Assembly: GCA_949286215.1 (NCBI GenBank)
Contig: CASDYX010000009.1
Span: 1 to 64,000, forward strand
Direction: 5' to 3'
DNA: 64,000 nucleotides
From: an uncultured Pseudomonadota bacterium
Lineage (GTDB): Bacteria; Pseudomonadota; Alphaproteobacteria; RF32; CAG-239
The notes beneath the pieces are model-generated. The model ran no database searches and was not told the origin of the DNA. It saw nothing but the letters and a program-made list of their open reading frames with translations. Below, in pieces: positions 34,660 through 42,716 of this stretch. The position numbers and the translations under genes are program-made. Within the stretch, counting starts at the first letter, position 1. Each line of letters starts with the position of its first letter.

Positions 34660-34672
34660 TTATTTTATGCAT

Positions 34673-36295
34673 TTAATACTGCAACTTATACAAAGCTTCC
34701 GTTTTAGCCGTGCGGCTTAACTTTTTGTCTCCCAAATATTCAAATTCATAATGACTATCGGTCAGCTCATCTTTAATGGCATCGTTGACGATGATTTCAT
34801 TATTATAGGTCTGCTCAAAAATATCCGTTAAATATGGGCTCAAATTCACATCTTCCGTTGAAGGCATTTCTAATATACAGCACTTATTGTCCAGCAAGAG
34901 ACCATTTTCTTCCGATTGCTCTTTGTAATTCTCAATATCGTTCAAATAATCAATTGTAAATTTGACCGCATTGTTCAACTTGTCAAACGCTACCGTAGTA
35001 ATGGTATCCTCTTCTATAATCTCTCCCCCTCCTAATTTAGCTGCCAAATTAGAGATAATATTTCTTACCTCTCCTTTGACTATACTCTCGGTTTCTACCG
35101 AAATTTCTTTTTCATCATCATAAAAATTTATTCCGGTTTTAATGCCGGCTATGCATTTAAAGACAACCTGTTTTTCTTTTATTGGTTTCTTTGGGGCTTC
35201 GGGCTCCTCTGCCAGCAACTCAGGTAATGTACCGGTCTGAGGCTCTTCCTCGGGTTGAGTGTTTTGCTTTATCCACTTTTTCATGGTTATTTTGAGAACA
35301 GATGAATCCATCTCTTCTCCTTTGATAACTTGTGACATGAGGTAAGCACCAACTCCGGTTAAAAATACAGCCACTTTATTATCTTTGTAACTTCTTTTGG
35401 CTTCATAAAACGAGGCTAAGTCCGGATTATCTCCGTCTAATATCTTATAAGCTTCATACAACAAAGAGTTTGCCTCGGAAATAATTAATCCGCAATAACG
35501 AGATAATTCCATACACCCGCCATAGACTACCAACTTGATTCCTAATTTTGTAAAGCGATCGTGAAGTGAAATCTCAGCATCAAGACTACCCATTATCTCC
35601 GTTAAAAAATCTACAATATACCTTTTGTGTTCTAAAGGTGCCTCAGGGAAAACCGGCGTTATAGAGTCATCAAACTCATCATTCAAATTATAGCGACGAA
35701 CTATTGCTTCCGCTTTATCAAAGAAACGACTTTCGTTGATTACCTTTTTGTGCTTGTTGCGACCATAAAATGCTCCCCAAGGAACCTTTTTTAAGATTAA
35801 TGGAATCGTTGCCAAAATAAAGATTGCAAAAAAGACTACGAACAATACTTTTTTGCGTTGATCTTCCGGGATAAAGACCTCTATCAAAGGCTCCAATAAA
35901 CTTACCAGCAAGTTAGCAAAGGCTAAGCAGATAAAAATAATTCCAAACAATTTCAACAAAGCAAACAGCATGGAATTGGACGGATTCTTATCATTGTTGG
36001 TTTTTTCATATTCTACGTTATATTCACCGTCATAATTATTATTAAACGTAAAACCGCTTGAGTTCTTCGTTTTATTTTTTCGGCTTAAACCACTTACATA
36101 TTCAACACTTTCCTGATAGGTGTTGTCTTGAACATCAAAAATCTCACGAATAATTTTAACCGCCGCTTTGTCATCTCGTTCTATTTCTTTGGCTAAATTG
36201 ACAGCTTCTTGTCTTTGGTCACTGGAAAATTGTTCAACCAATTTCCAACCATCGCCCCGGTCGGCATAAACCTCATAATGTATTATCTTTACCAT
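34673..36295 (-). CDS. Two-helix membrane protein with degenerate cyclase-like C-terminal domain
   Basis: A 540-residue protein. The N-terminal ~60 residues form a small domain (HYEVYADRGDGWKLVEQF). Two membrane segments follow (about 107-132 and 147-168), then a helical region (about 190-330), a Pro/Glu linker (about 345-375) and a C-terminal domain. The latter has the order of class III nucleotide-cyclase elements (KCIAGIKTG, LGGGEIIEEDTITTVAFD, LNNAVKFTIDYL, then FEYLGDKKL near the end) but lacks the metal-binding Asp pair I would expect. Fold assignment is tentative; catalytic activity is unlikely. Confidence 0.5.
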   Translation of the reverse strand: MVKIIHYEVYADRGDGWKLVEQFSSDQRQEAVNLAKEIERDDKAAVKIIREIFDVQDNTYQESVEYVSGLSRKNKTKNSSGFTFNNNYDGEYNVEYEKTNNDKNPSNSMLFALLKLFGIIFICLAFANLLVSLLEPLIEVFIPEDQRKKVLFVVFFAIFILATIPLILKKVPWGAFYGRNKHKKVINESRFFDKAEAIVRRYNLNDEFDDSITPVFPEAPLEHKRYIVDFLTEIMGSLDAEISLHDRFTKLGIKLVVYGGCMELSRYCGLIISEANSLLYEAYKILDGDNPDLASFYEAKRSYKDNKVAVFLTGVGAYLMSQVIKGEEMDSSVLKITMKKWIKQNTQPEEEPQTGTLPELLAEEPEAPKKPIKEKQVVFKCIAGIKTGINFYDDEKEISVETESIVKGEVRNIISNLAAKLGGGEIIEEDTITTVAFDKLNNAVKFTIDYLNDIENYKEQSEENGLLLDNKCCILEMPSTEDVNLSPYLTDIFEQTYNNEIIVNDAIKDELTDSHYEFEYLGDKKLSRTAKTEALYKLQY

Positions 36296-36320
36296 TTTTC
36301 GTTCGCTTTGTTTGAAGTAT

Positions 36321-36355
36321 AAAAAAACCTGCGTTATTATTACATAACGCAGGTT
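36321..36355 (-). terminator. Rho-independent terminator of rpmE
   Basis: A 12-bp stem (AACCTGCGTTAT / ATAACGCAGGTT) with a 6-nt loop and T residues at 36325-36321 on the minus strand, about 25 nt after the rpmE stop. Confidence 0.85.
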
Positions 36356-36379
36356 AATAAATAGCTAAATATATTAAGC

Positions 36380-36628
36380 CTATTTGTTGCCAGATACGCT
36401 GGTATCTTTTTTAAGGCCGAAAGCACCGAATTTGGTGTTAAATTTAGATACTTGACCGCCGGTATCAACCATACGATGAATACCTGTCCATGCCGGATGT
36501 GATTTCGGGTCAATTTCCAAAGTCATTTTATCACCGGCTTTACCCCAAGTGCTTTTTGTTTTTAATTCTGTTCCGTCTGTCATCACATAGGTAATCTCGT
36601 GATATTCCGGATGAATCCCTTTTTTCAT
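36380..36628 (-). CDS. rpmE: 50S ribosomal protein L31
   Basis: An 82-residue L31 protein of the long alphaproteobacterial form: [36 protein letters not shown], then VSKFNTKFG. There are no cysteines, so this is the zinc-free type. GGAGA lies 8 nt before the ATG. The short C-terminal tail [10 protein letters not shown] is lineage-specific. It is a monocistronic unit with its own terminator. Confidence 0.93.
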   Translation of the reverse strand: MKKGIHPEYHEITYVMTDGTELKTKSTWGKAGDKMTLEIDPKSHPAWTGIHRMVDTGGQVSKFNTKFGAFGLKKDTSVSGNK

Positions 36629-36730
36629 TGCTTTTTCTCCAAAACTTTATTTAAAGACATATAAATTTAGTGCTCTTATACATTAGACTCTTTAATTACG
36701 CAAGCATTAATTTACATATTTTTAATTTTT

Positions 36731-37834
36731 TTACTTAATTTCTTCAATTTCTACCAAATTACCCTTATCCGGACTGTCTGTGACATTAATTACTTTGATG
36801 CTGAAGTTCTTGTATCCCTTATTGAGAAGCAAAGAACGAATCTCCGTGGCTCTATCCAGACTCAGCTTCTTTTTCTTGAATGAATTTTCACCATTATCAT
36901 AGTTATAAGCATATATAGCTATTTTATTTTGTTGCGGATTCTCAAAGGTGGAAATTAAAGAGAGAATCTTTTGTGCATTTTCTTCAGAAATCTCATAAGA
37001 ACCTTCCGCAAAGCGAATTTCTTCTTTATCTGCTCCTGATTGCTGAGTTGAGGACTGCGGAATAAGCGGTTGAATTACTTTTTCTGCAACTGGATTTTCA
37101 GCTTGCTGAGGTGTTTTGACTTCTGCTTGAGATTGAACCGCTGACGAGGCTGTTTCTGGCTGAATAGTTGCCTTTTCATCTTTAATGGGTTCTGTTTGAG
37201 GTGCAGCAGCAGTCTCTTTTACTTCCGATTGAGATTTTTCAACAGGTATTGTTTCTGCCTTAGGAGCTGGTTTTGTTACCGATTGAACTTGTTCTGACTT
37301 TTGCTCTGGACTTTGAAGTTCCGCAGTTTTAGGTTCAGCCGAAACTTTTTCCTCTGATACAACCTTTTCTTCGCTCTTTTGAGGTTCTTGAAGCGAATTT
37401 ACGGCCTGAGAGGCTTCTGTTGAAATTTGCGTTTCAGGCTTTATTTCTGCTTCTTTCTTTTCGGCCAGAGGTTGAGGAACAACCGGTGCTTGAGGGAGAA
37501 TATTTAGTTTTTCCTCTGCAATCTTTGGCTCTTGAACTTTTACTTCAGCTTTGGTCTCAGAAGATTTTGCTTGTTTTTCAACATTTTGCTTCTGAGCCTT
37601 TGAAGATTGTTTTTTTACACTCTTTTTTTGGGCTTTTTTTGCCTTTGGGGCTGAAGATGTATCTTTTTTAACAATTGGGAAAAGAGGTTGAGTTTCAACA
37701 AAAAGCGAATCGCCCGGTTGCAAATTATTCAACACTGACAAATCGACATAAGAATCGTCTGCAGCTTTGACATCAAAAGCACCAACCAGCGTCAGCGTAC
37801 AAAGCGATACGCCCAGCATTTGTTTTATTCTCAT
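36731..37834 (-). CDS. Exported Pro/Glu/Lys-rich protein with OmpA-like C-terminal domain
   Basis: A ~367-residue protein with a signal peptide (ending VKAAD) and a long disordered stretch of Glu, Lys, Pro, Gln and Ala (about 55-270). The C-terminal ~100 residues (IRFAEGSYEISEENAQKIL, then LSLDRATEIRSLLLNKGY) resemble an OmpA-like peptidoglycan-binding domain. The chain could span from peptidoglycan towards the cell surface or inner membrane. Start at 37834 is preferred to 37840 because GGGAGA is too close to the latter. Confidence 0.65.
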   Translation of the reverse strand: MRIKQMLGVSLCTLTLVGAFDVKAADDSYVDLSVLNNLQPGDSLFVETQPLFPIVKKDTSSAPKAKKAQKKSVKKQSSKAQKQNVEKQAKSSETKAEVKVQEPKIAEEKLNILPQAPVVPQPLAEKKEAEIKPETQISTEASQAVNSLQEPQKSEEKVVSEEKVSAEPKTAELQSPEQKSEQVQSVTKPAPKAETIPVEKSQSEVKETAAAPQTEPIKDEKATIQPETASSAVQSQAEVKTPQQAENPVAEKVIQPLIPQSSTQQSGADKEEIRFAEGSYEISEENAQKILSLISTFENPQQNKIAIYAYNYDNGENSFKKKKLSLDRATEIRSLLLNKGYKNFSIKVINVTDSPDKGNLVEIEEIK

Positions 37835-37854
37835 CCTCATTCTCCCTCTTGTAA

Positions 37855-38658
37855 TTATTTTGACAATAATTCGCCTAACTTACGACCTAATTCGTTATTA
37901 ACGGCCATTAAATTACCGGAATTCAAAACCAAATTTAAGTTTTCAGTTCTTTTATCGGCTTGGTCAATGTCATAAACATAACCACCGGCTTCTTTAACCA
38001 GCAAAATGCCGGCAGCATAGTCTGCCAACTTATTGCCACGGCTAACGGCTCCGTCAAATTTACCGGAAGCAACATAAGCCAAGTCCAAAGAACAACAACC
38101 AGAAACACGCAAATTGTCAGTTGCTGCGACAATTTTTTGCTGCAGAGAATCGTATTCTTTGACATCTTGTTGGTAGCTAACGAGTGTTGCAATTAAAGCA
38201 TCTTGCAAGTCCTTGCGGGCTGATACTCTCAAGCGCTCATGATTACGGAAACCTTCCTTATAAGCACCTTTACCTTTTTCTGCAAAATAGAGGTTATCCG
38301 TTGCCGGATTATAAACGATTGCCGCTGTTATGGTATTGTTTTCATAAACGGCAACATTGATGGCAAAGCAAGGAATTCCTCTTGAAAAATTGCTCAAACC
38401 GTCAATCGGGGAAACAATATAGCAATTGCGTCCGCTTAATTTTTCGGCATCGGAAATTATCGGATAATCCGGATGGATTTTGCCTAATTCGACTTGAAGG
38501 GCTTTTGAGACTTTGCCGTAAGAGGCAACCACAAATTCCTTATAGCCTTTAACCGATGATTGCAATTGTTCAATCTCGCTGAAGTCGCGATTAAGAGAGC
38601 CGGAGGCCTTTTTAACCGCATTTATCAGCAAAGAAAGATTTGGGGAAAGATAAGACAT
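37855..38658 (-). CDS. Degenerate inositol-monophosphatase-family protein next to efp
   Basis: A 267-residue member of the IMPase/SuhB superfamily, coupled to efp by a 1-nt overlap (TAATG). Part of the fold is obvious (IVSPIDGLSNFSRG, GCCSLDLAYVASGKFDG, LADYAAGILLVKEAGG), but metal ligands are changed. The GEE motif is Ser69-Asp70-Ala71. The first Asp of DPxDGTTNF is Ser83 and its first Thr is Leu88. The early VTxxD motif is VASYG. Asp86 and Asp213 remain. Enzymatic activity is doubtful; a regulatory or structural role is possible. Confidence 0.75.
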   Translation of the reverse strand: MSYLSPNLSLLINAVKKASGSLNRDFSEIEQLQSSVKGYKEFVVASYGKVSKALQVELGKIHPDYPIISDAEKLSGRNCYIVSPIDGLSNFSRGIPCFAINVAVYENNTITAAIVYNPATDNLYFAEKGKGAYKEGFRNHERLRVSARKDLQDALIATLVSYQQDVKEYDSLQQKIVAATDNLRVSGCCSLDLAYVASGKFDGAVSRGNKLADYAAGILLVKEAGGYVYDIDQADKRTENLNLVLNSGNLMAVNNELGRKLGELLSK

Positions 38659-39221
38659 TATTTTGCTCTCTCTACATAGTTGGCTTCAGCCGTTCCGACA
38701 ACGATTTTATCACCGACTCCGATAAACGGTGGAACAGTTGTGCGTACACCGTTATCCAAAATTGCCGGTTTGTAAGAAGAAGCGGCGGTTTGTCCTTTAA
38801 CAACCGGCTCGGTTTCAACTACTTCACAAATTACTTGTTGCGGCAATTCTACTGAAATCGGTTTGCCGTCAATAAAGCTGATGATTACTTGCATACCATC
38901 GGTCATGAACGGACGGCTGTCACCCAAAATATCTGAAGGCATTGAGAATTGATCAAAAGTTTCACTATCCATAAAGGTTAAGCCGGTTGCATCTTCAAAC
39001 AAGAATTGGCAATCTTTTTCTTCTACCATCAATTTTTCAACGGTATCTTCTGTACGAAAACGTTCATTGGTTTTGGTACCTTCTTCAACCGATTTCATTT
39101 CAACTTGCATAAATGCACCGCCTTTACCCGGTTTAATATGCATTGCTTTGGTGATGGTCCATGGTTTGTTTTTGTATTCAATTACCCAACCGATGCGAAT
39201 AGAACCTGCGAGTTGTTTCAT
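38658..39221 (-). CDS. efp: Translation elongation factor P
   Basis: A 187-residue factor that relieves ribosome stalling at proline stretches. Domain I carries the tip Lys in KPGKGGAFMQV, the site modified in many species. The later SYKPAILDNGVRTTVPPFIGVGD matches the third domain. GGAGA precedes the ATG. Several proteins in this window have long Pro runs (FliH, the exported Pro/Glu-rich proteins), so EF-P is likely important for them. Suitable modification genes are not in the window. Confidence 0.95.
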   Translation of the reverse strand: MKQLAGSIRIGWVIEYKNKPWTITKAMHIKPGKGGAFMQVEMKSVEEGTKTNERFRTEDTVEKLMVEEKDCQFLFEDATGLTFMDSETFDQFSMPSDILGDSRPFMTDGMQVIISFIDGKPISVELPQQVICEVVETEPVVKGQTAASSYKPAILDNGVRTTVPPFIGVGDKIVVGTAEANYVERAK

Positions 39222-39303
39222 TTATTATCTCCGTATTTACAATTTTATTTTTGATTTTTTAATTTCGTTAAACTTTCAATGAAATGTTTATCAAGAACTT
39301 AAT

Positions 39304-39843
39304 CTAATCTTTGTTTTTTAGCAACAAAAATTTATACTCTTTGTCAGATATTATTACGATATCACATTCAAAATCTGAAAAAGAGACATCATCTTCCCTT
39401 AAAAGTACCGCTGATTGTATCAAAAACAGCTCGTTATACCATTTAACCAATTCGGCAACTTGTGGCTGTCCATCCTTCCAGGCCTGAAAAATCAGAAAAT
39501 CAGGTTCAGCCTCGCTGATAATCATGGCTTCATGCCGGCGATTGCGCGTAATTGCCCCAATGATGGCATCTTTGCCCAATTGTTTGCGCAAATCATCAAT
39601 AAAAGCTTTTGGGTGTTGGACTTGGCTCATATCAACAATAACGCCGTCTAAAGACAAGCTTTGGCAAAGTTCAACCGCCGATCCTCCCATACTCAGCACT
39701 ATTTTGCCTTTTGCTTGCAATTGCTTTGCTAATTTTTCATTTAATGCTGCGGGTGTTTCCGAATCGAGCACGAAGCACTCAATTTCCGAACCATCTATCA
39801 AATTTTGATTTTCTTCCGTGAGACGGACAATAAACTTTTGCAT
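39304..39843 (-). CDS. Degenerate ThiE-like TIM-barrel protein
   Basis: A 179-residue protein upstream of efp on the same strand. The middle resembles thiamine-phosphate synthase: SLDGVIVDMS, then KDAIIGAITRNRRHEAMIISEAEPDFLIFQA, which mirrors the IIG-S-H-EA-GADY pattern of ThiE. The substrate-binding Gly-rich end is missing and the chain is ~30 residues shorter than ThiE. It is thus a reduced barrel, unlikely to make thiamine phosphate. I recall ThiE-like genes beside efp in other alphaproteobacteria, which I could not verify here. Confidence 0.5.
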   Translation of the reverse strand: MQKFIVRLTEENQNLIDGSEIECFVLDSETPAALNEKLAKQLQAKGKIVLSMGGSAVELCQSLSLDGVIVDMSQVQHPKAFIDDLRKQLGKDAIIGAITRNRRHEAMIISEAEPDFLIFQAWKDGQPQVAELVKWYNELFLIQSAVLLREDDVSFSDFECDIVIISDKEYKFLLLKNKD

Positions 39844-39935
39844 AACCTGCCTTTGATGCTTGAATTAATTTGAGGAATAAGTATTATCTCAGAATAATAA
39901 AAGATTAATCTCTAAATTGGAAGTATATTTTTGTT

Positions 39936-40205
39936 ATGACAGAAAAAAATTCCGAACTCCCGCTGACGAATTCCGCCTTGGAGAGTTTACACCAAGCTCT
40001 TGATAAACTTAACGGCGTTCTCAACGACAAATCTCAACAAATTGAGCAATCTCAAAAACTTTATAAAAAAGAACTTGATGAACGTGAAAAACAACTCAAT
40101 TTGCTGAAATCTTCTTCGCAAAATATTATGAACAACATTAATTCGGTTATTTCGAGATTAGATAAAGTATTGGAAAACGATGGCTCAAGTTACGATAACA
40201 ATTAA
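39936..40205 (+). CDS. Small coiled-coil protein upstream of zapA (DUF4164-like)
   Basis: An 89-residue, almost wholly coiled-coil protein (about residues 12-80) with heptad leucines. It overlaps zapA by 26 nt, a placement and shape expected of the DUF4164/ZapB-like partner seen before zapA in alphaproteobacteria. It may interact with ZapA in Z-ring organisation. No motif beyond the coil is seen. Confidence 0.7.
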   Translation: MTEKNSELPLTNSALESLHQALDKLNGVLNDKSQQIEQSQKLYKKELDEREKQLNLLKSSSQNIMNNINSVISRLDKVLENDGSSYDNN

Positions 40206-40518
40206 CTCGCGCGAATATGCCGTGGCTTGTGAAGACGGTCAAGAAGTGCGTATTTTGCAACTCTCCCGCCTGCTGGATGAAAAAGCCAGAATGATTACGG
40301 GCGGCAGTCTGCAAGTCAACGAAAATATGTTGCTCGCCATGGTCGGATTATTATTAGCCGACGAATTAACCGAGCTCAAAAAAGGTGCGCCGGTGGTGGC
40401 TGCTCCTCAGCCTGTGGATAACACCAGACTCCTTGATTTAGATAAGTCTCTGGCCGAAAATTTGCAAAATCTGGCGCAACAAATAAATTCTGTTGCAAAT
40501 AAAATCGAATCATTGTAA
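40180..40518 (+). CDS. zapA: Cell division protein ZapA
   Basis: A 112-residue ZapA-type protein: VTITINSREYAVACEDGQE, then LSRLLDEKARMI, and a C-terminal coiled coil (about 80-112). ZapA cross-links FtsZ filaments. It starts inside the preceding coiled-coil gene and is followed directly by 6S RNA, the arrangement known from many proteobacteria. Confidence 0.9.
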   Translation: MAQVTITINSREYAVACEDGQEVRILQLSRLLDEKARMITGGSLQVNENMLLAMVGLLLADELTELKKGAPVVAAPQPVDNTRLLDLDKSLAENLQNLAQQINSVANKIESL

Positions 40519-40524
40519 TCTATC

Positions 40525-40696
40525 CTCATAGGAGGGAAGCTGTCTGTTGCGTGTTTCCGCAGATCTTCCGAGCCAACGTTATTTTTTAGGGAGCTGTCCC
40601 TGAACTGACCCTGGTCTTTTTATATGGCACCCACCTTGTTGAGAAGCGGTTCGATAAGAATGTTTTGATACGATCAGACGGCCCCTCCGATTAGTG
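40525..40696 (+). ncRNA. ssrS: 6S RNA
   Basis: A ~170-nt regulatory RNA that binds the sigma-70 holoenzyme. The closing stem is clear: GGAGGG-AA-GCTGTCTG (from 40531) pairs with CAGACGGCCCCTCC (ending 40688). Between lie a large AT-containing central bubble and the short hairpins usual for 6S. Position just after zapA supports the call. Exact ends are approximate. A terminator follows at 40711. Confidence 0.85.
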
Positions 40697-40710
40697 ATTA
40701 ACCTATATAA

Positions 40711-40737
40711 AAACTCCGTTATTTCGGAGTTTTTTTG
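40711..40737 (+). terminator. Rho-independent terminator after 6S RNA
   Basis: AACTCCG, 6-nt loop, CGGAGTT, then a run of seven T residues. It ends before the phosphoesterase gene and rules out an in-frame start at 40694 for that gene. Confidence 0.85.
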
Positions 40738-40762
40738 TGTAACTTTTTTGAAAGACAGCGTT

Positions 40763-41548
40763 TTGAGAATTATCTATTGCGGTGATGTGGTCGGTAGAGC
40801 CGGCAGAGATGTGGTGTTAAATAATTTAAGCAAATTAAGAAACGACTATAAAGCTGATGTGATTATCGTTAATATTGAAAATGCAGCCCACGGCTTTGGT
40901 GCCAGCCCCTCAATTTGCCGACAATTCTTAGATGCCGGAGTAGATGCTTTAGTCACGGGAAACCATGTTTGGCAACAAAGAGACCTCATTCCTTTTTTGG
41001 ACGAGTGCAAAAAAATCGTTCGTCCGCTTAACTATCCTGAAGGTTTGCCCGGACGCGGCGCTATTGAAATTGAGCTTGCAAACGGCAAAAAAGTTCTCGT
41101 TATGCAACTCTTGGGACGCTTGTTTATGGAAGCGGTTGATTGTCCGGCTCAAGCGGCTGACAAAGTTCTCAAAAACTATACCTTAGGTAAAAACATTAAC
41201 GCTATTTTTGTTGACATTCACGCAGAAGCCACCGCTGAAAAAATTGAAGTCGGACATTATTTGGATGGTCGTGTTTCTGCCGTTATCGGCTCGCACACTC
41301 ATATTCCAACGTCTGATTTTTGTATTCGAGACGGCGGAACTGCCTACCAGACCGATGTCGGAATGTGTGGTGACTATAACTCGGTTATTGGCTTTGATAA
41401 GACAGAGCCTGTCAATCGCTTGCTTCGCAAATATACCGGCGGTCGCCTGACGCCGGCGAAAGGTCCGGGAACCCTTTTCGGCGTAATGATTGATGTGGAT
41501 GACAAAACAGGAAAAGCGCTCAATATCGAGCAACTTAAACTTAATTAA
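40763..41548 (+). CDS. YmdB-type metallophosphoesterase (TIGR00282)
   Basis: A ~261-residue phosphodiesterase of the YmdB group. Known members hydrolyse 2',3'-cyclic nucleotides. Seen: IIYCGDVVGRAGRD, NIENAAHGFGAS, TGNHVWQQ, FVDIHAEATAEK, GSHTHIPTSD, TDVGMCGDYNSVIG, i.e. the metal-binding Asp, Asn and His residues. The frame extends up to 40694 through the 6S terminator, so the TTG at 40763, which begins right at the domain, is more likely. The Shine-Dalgarno site (GAAAGA) is weak. Confidence 0.85.
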   Translation: MRIIYCGDVVGRAGRDVVLNNLSKLRNDYKADVIIVNIENAAHGFGASPSICRQFLDAGVDALVTGNHVWQQRDLIPFLDECKKIVRPLNYPEGLPGRGAIEIELANGKKVLVMQLLGRLFMEAVDCPAQAADKVLKNYTLGKNINAIFVDIHAEATAEKIEVGHYLDGRVSAVIGSHTHIPTSDFCIRDGGTAYQTDVGMCGDYNSVIGFDKTEPVNRLLRKYTGGRLTPAKGPGTLFGVMIDVDDKTGKALNIEQLKLN

Positions 41549-42716
41549 CCCTTATACCGGTGTAGATTTTGCTGTCGTCGGGAATATCTTTGCCTATTCC
41601 CGGCTTTAAGATATCCATTTTTACAAAACCCATTTCGCCGTTATCAAGCATAATTCTGGCCCATTCTTGATTTGGCGTATAGCCTGTCAGGCGTACGGTG
41701 GTTTTGGCTTTCAATGAGGCCAATTTATCAAATTGTTCGTCTGGTCCATACATGACATCGCAGCTTTGAGTAACATGATATAATTTTTTTAAATCCGTGG
41801 TATCAACCGGAATATCCAATACCTTTGAAACTACAACGTCATCTACCCCTCGCCCGTCATTAAATCTGACCTGTTGGAAATAGGTTACATCATCATTGCG
41901 CGCAAAATATTTATTAAACTCTTGCCAATTCATGACGCGGGAGGACACCCCCATCATCAACGTAAAAACAATTATTCCGGGTGCTATTAACTGCAAATTT
42001 TTTAATTTGCCGTAATCCCAATTTTTGATAGCGTTCGGAGCAATTTGCGTTGGCGGCAATGTGCGGATAAAACGCTCTATTAATTCTTTTTGATGCGGGT
42101 TGGCATAGTTCATTGCCAATTTAGCGGACATTAGGGCTTGAGAGTTTTTGTTTTCTTGGGCATAGGCTATCATATTATGAACCAAGAGTTTGAGATTGTC
42201 GAAAGTATTCTCCCCTAGGTGGCGATAATTGTCGGTGATGGCCTGAATATTATGTGCAAGCCCAGGAATATTCCACCAACCTAAAGTCCAATTGAGCAGA
42301 GAATTAGATAAGACGTGTTTTTTGGCTTCTTCGTAATCGCAAACTTCCGGAACAGATTTATCCGTAAAACTTACCAATTTTCCGATAACTTGCCTTAATT
42401 TTATGGTTCTTAAATTGACTTCTTCTTGCCCTTTGTGATTGGTATAAATTTTCAGCGCATTCATCGGCGGAAAATTCTCAGAGGTATAAATTTGTGATAA
42501 TAAATCATATTTCAGCCTTTGCGTTTCATCACTAATTACATCATAGGCTACCGAGATTTTTTGGAATATTTCTACCGCTTCCGCACTGGTGTTATAATCG
42601 GGGTGCCATTTTTTGGCTTGCTCTCGATAGTTCTTTTTGATTTCTGCTTCTTGGGCGGTTGAGGATACGCCTAAAACGGCATAGTAACCCAAAGGGTCTG
42701 TTGTTTGCGGTATCAT
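41541..42716 (-). CDS. Membrane-anchored J-domain protein, last gene of the flagellar operon
   Basis: A 391-residue protein: N-terminal J domain (residues ~9-70) with HPD in KKWHPDYN, a helical middle, one membrane segment (about 238-256, LIAPGIIVFTLMMGVSS) and a C-terminal SH3-like region (about 305-375; CDVMYGPDEQFDKLASL, RIMLDNGEMGFVKMDILKP). It would recruit a DnaK-type chaperone to the membrane. It overlaps the FliK-like gene by 4 nt (ATGA), so it belongs to the flagellar operon. A role in flagellar assembly is inference. Confidence 0.75.
   Translation of the reverse strand: MIPQTTDPLGYYAVLGVSSTAQEAEIKKNYREQAKKWHPDYNTSAEAVEIFQKISVAYDVISDETQRLKYDLLSQIYTSENFPPMNALKIYTNHKGQEEVNLRTIKLRQVIGKLVSFTDKSVPEVCDYEEAKKHVLSNSLLNWTLGWWNIPGLAHNIQAITDNYRHLGENTFDNLKLLVHNMIAYAQENKNSQALMSAKLAMNYANPHQKELIERFIRTLPPTQIAPNAIKNWDYGKLKNLQLIAPGIIVFTLMMGVSSRVMNWQEFNKYFARNDDVTYFQQVRFNDGRGVDDVVVSKVLDIPVDTTDLKKLYHVTQSCDVMYGPDEQFDKLASLKAKTTVRLTGYTPNQEWARIMLDNGEMGFVKMDILKPGIGKDIPDDSKIYTGIRVN

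Noticed and set aside
40694-40762. Extended N-terminus of the YmdB-type phosphoesterase
   Set aside because: The extension runs through the 3' end of 6S RNA and its terminator, and the conserved domain begins at the TTG 40763.
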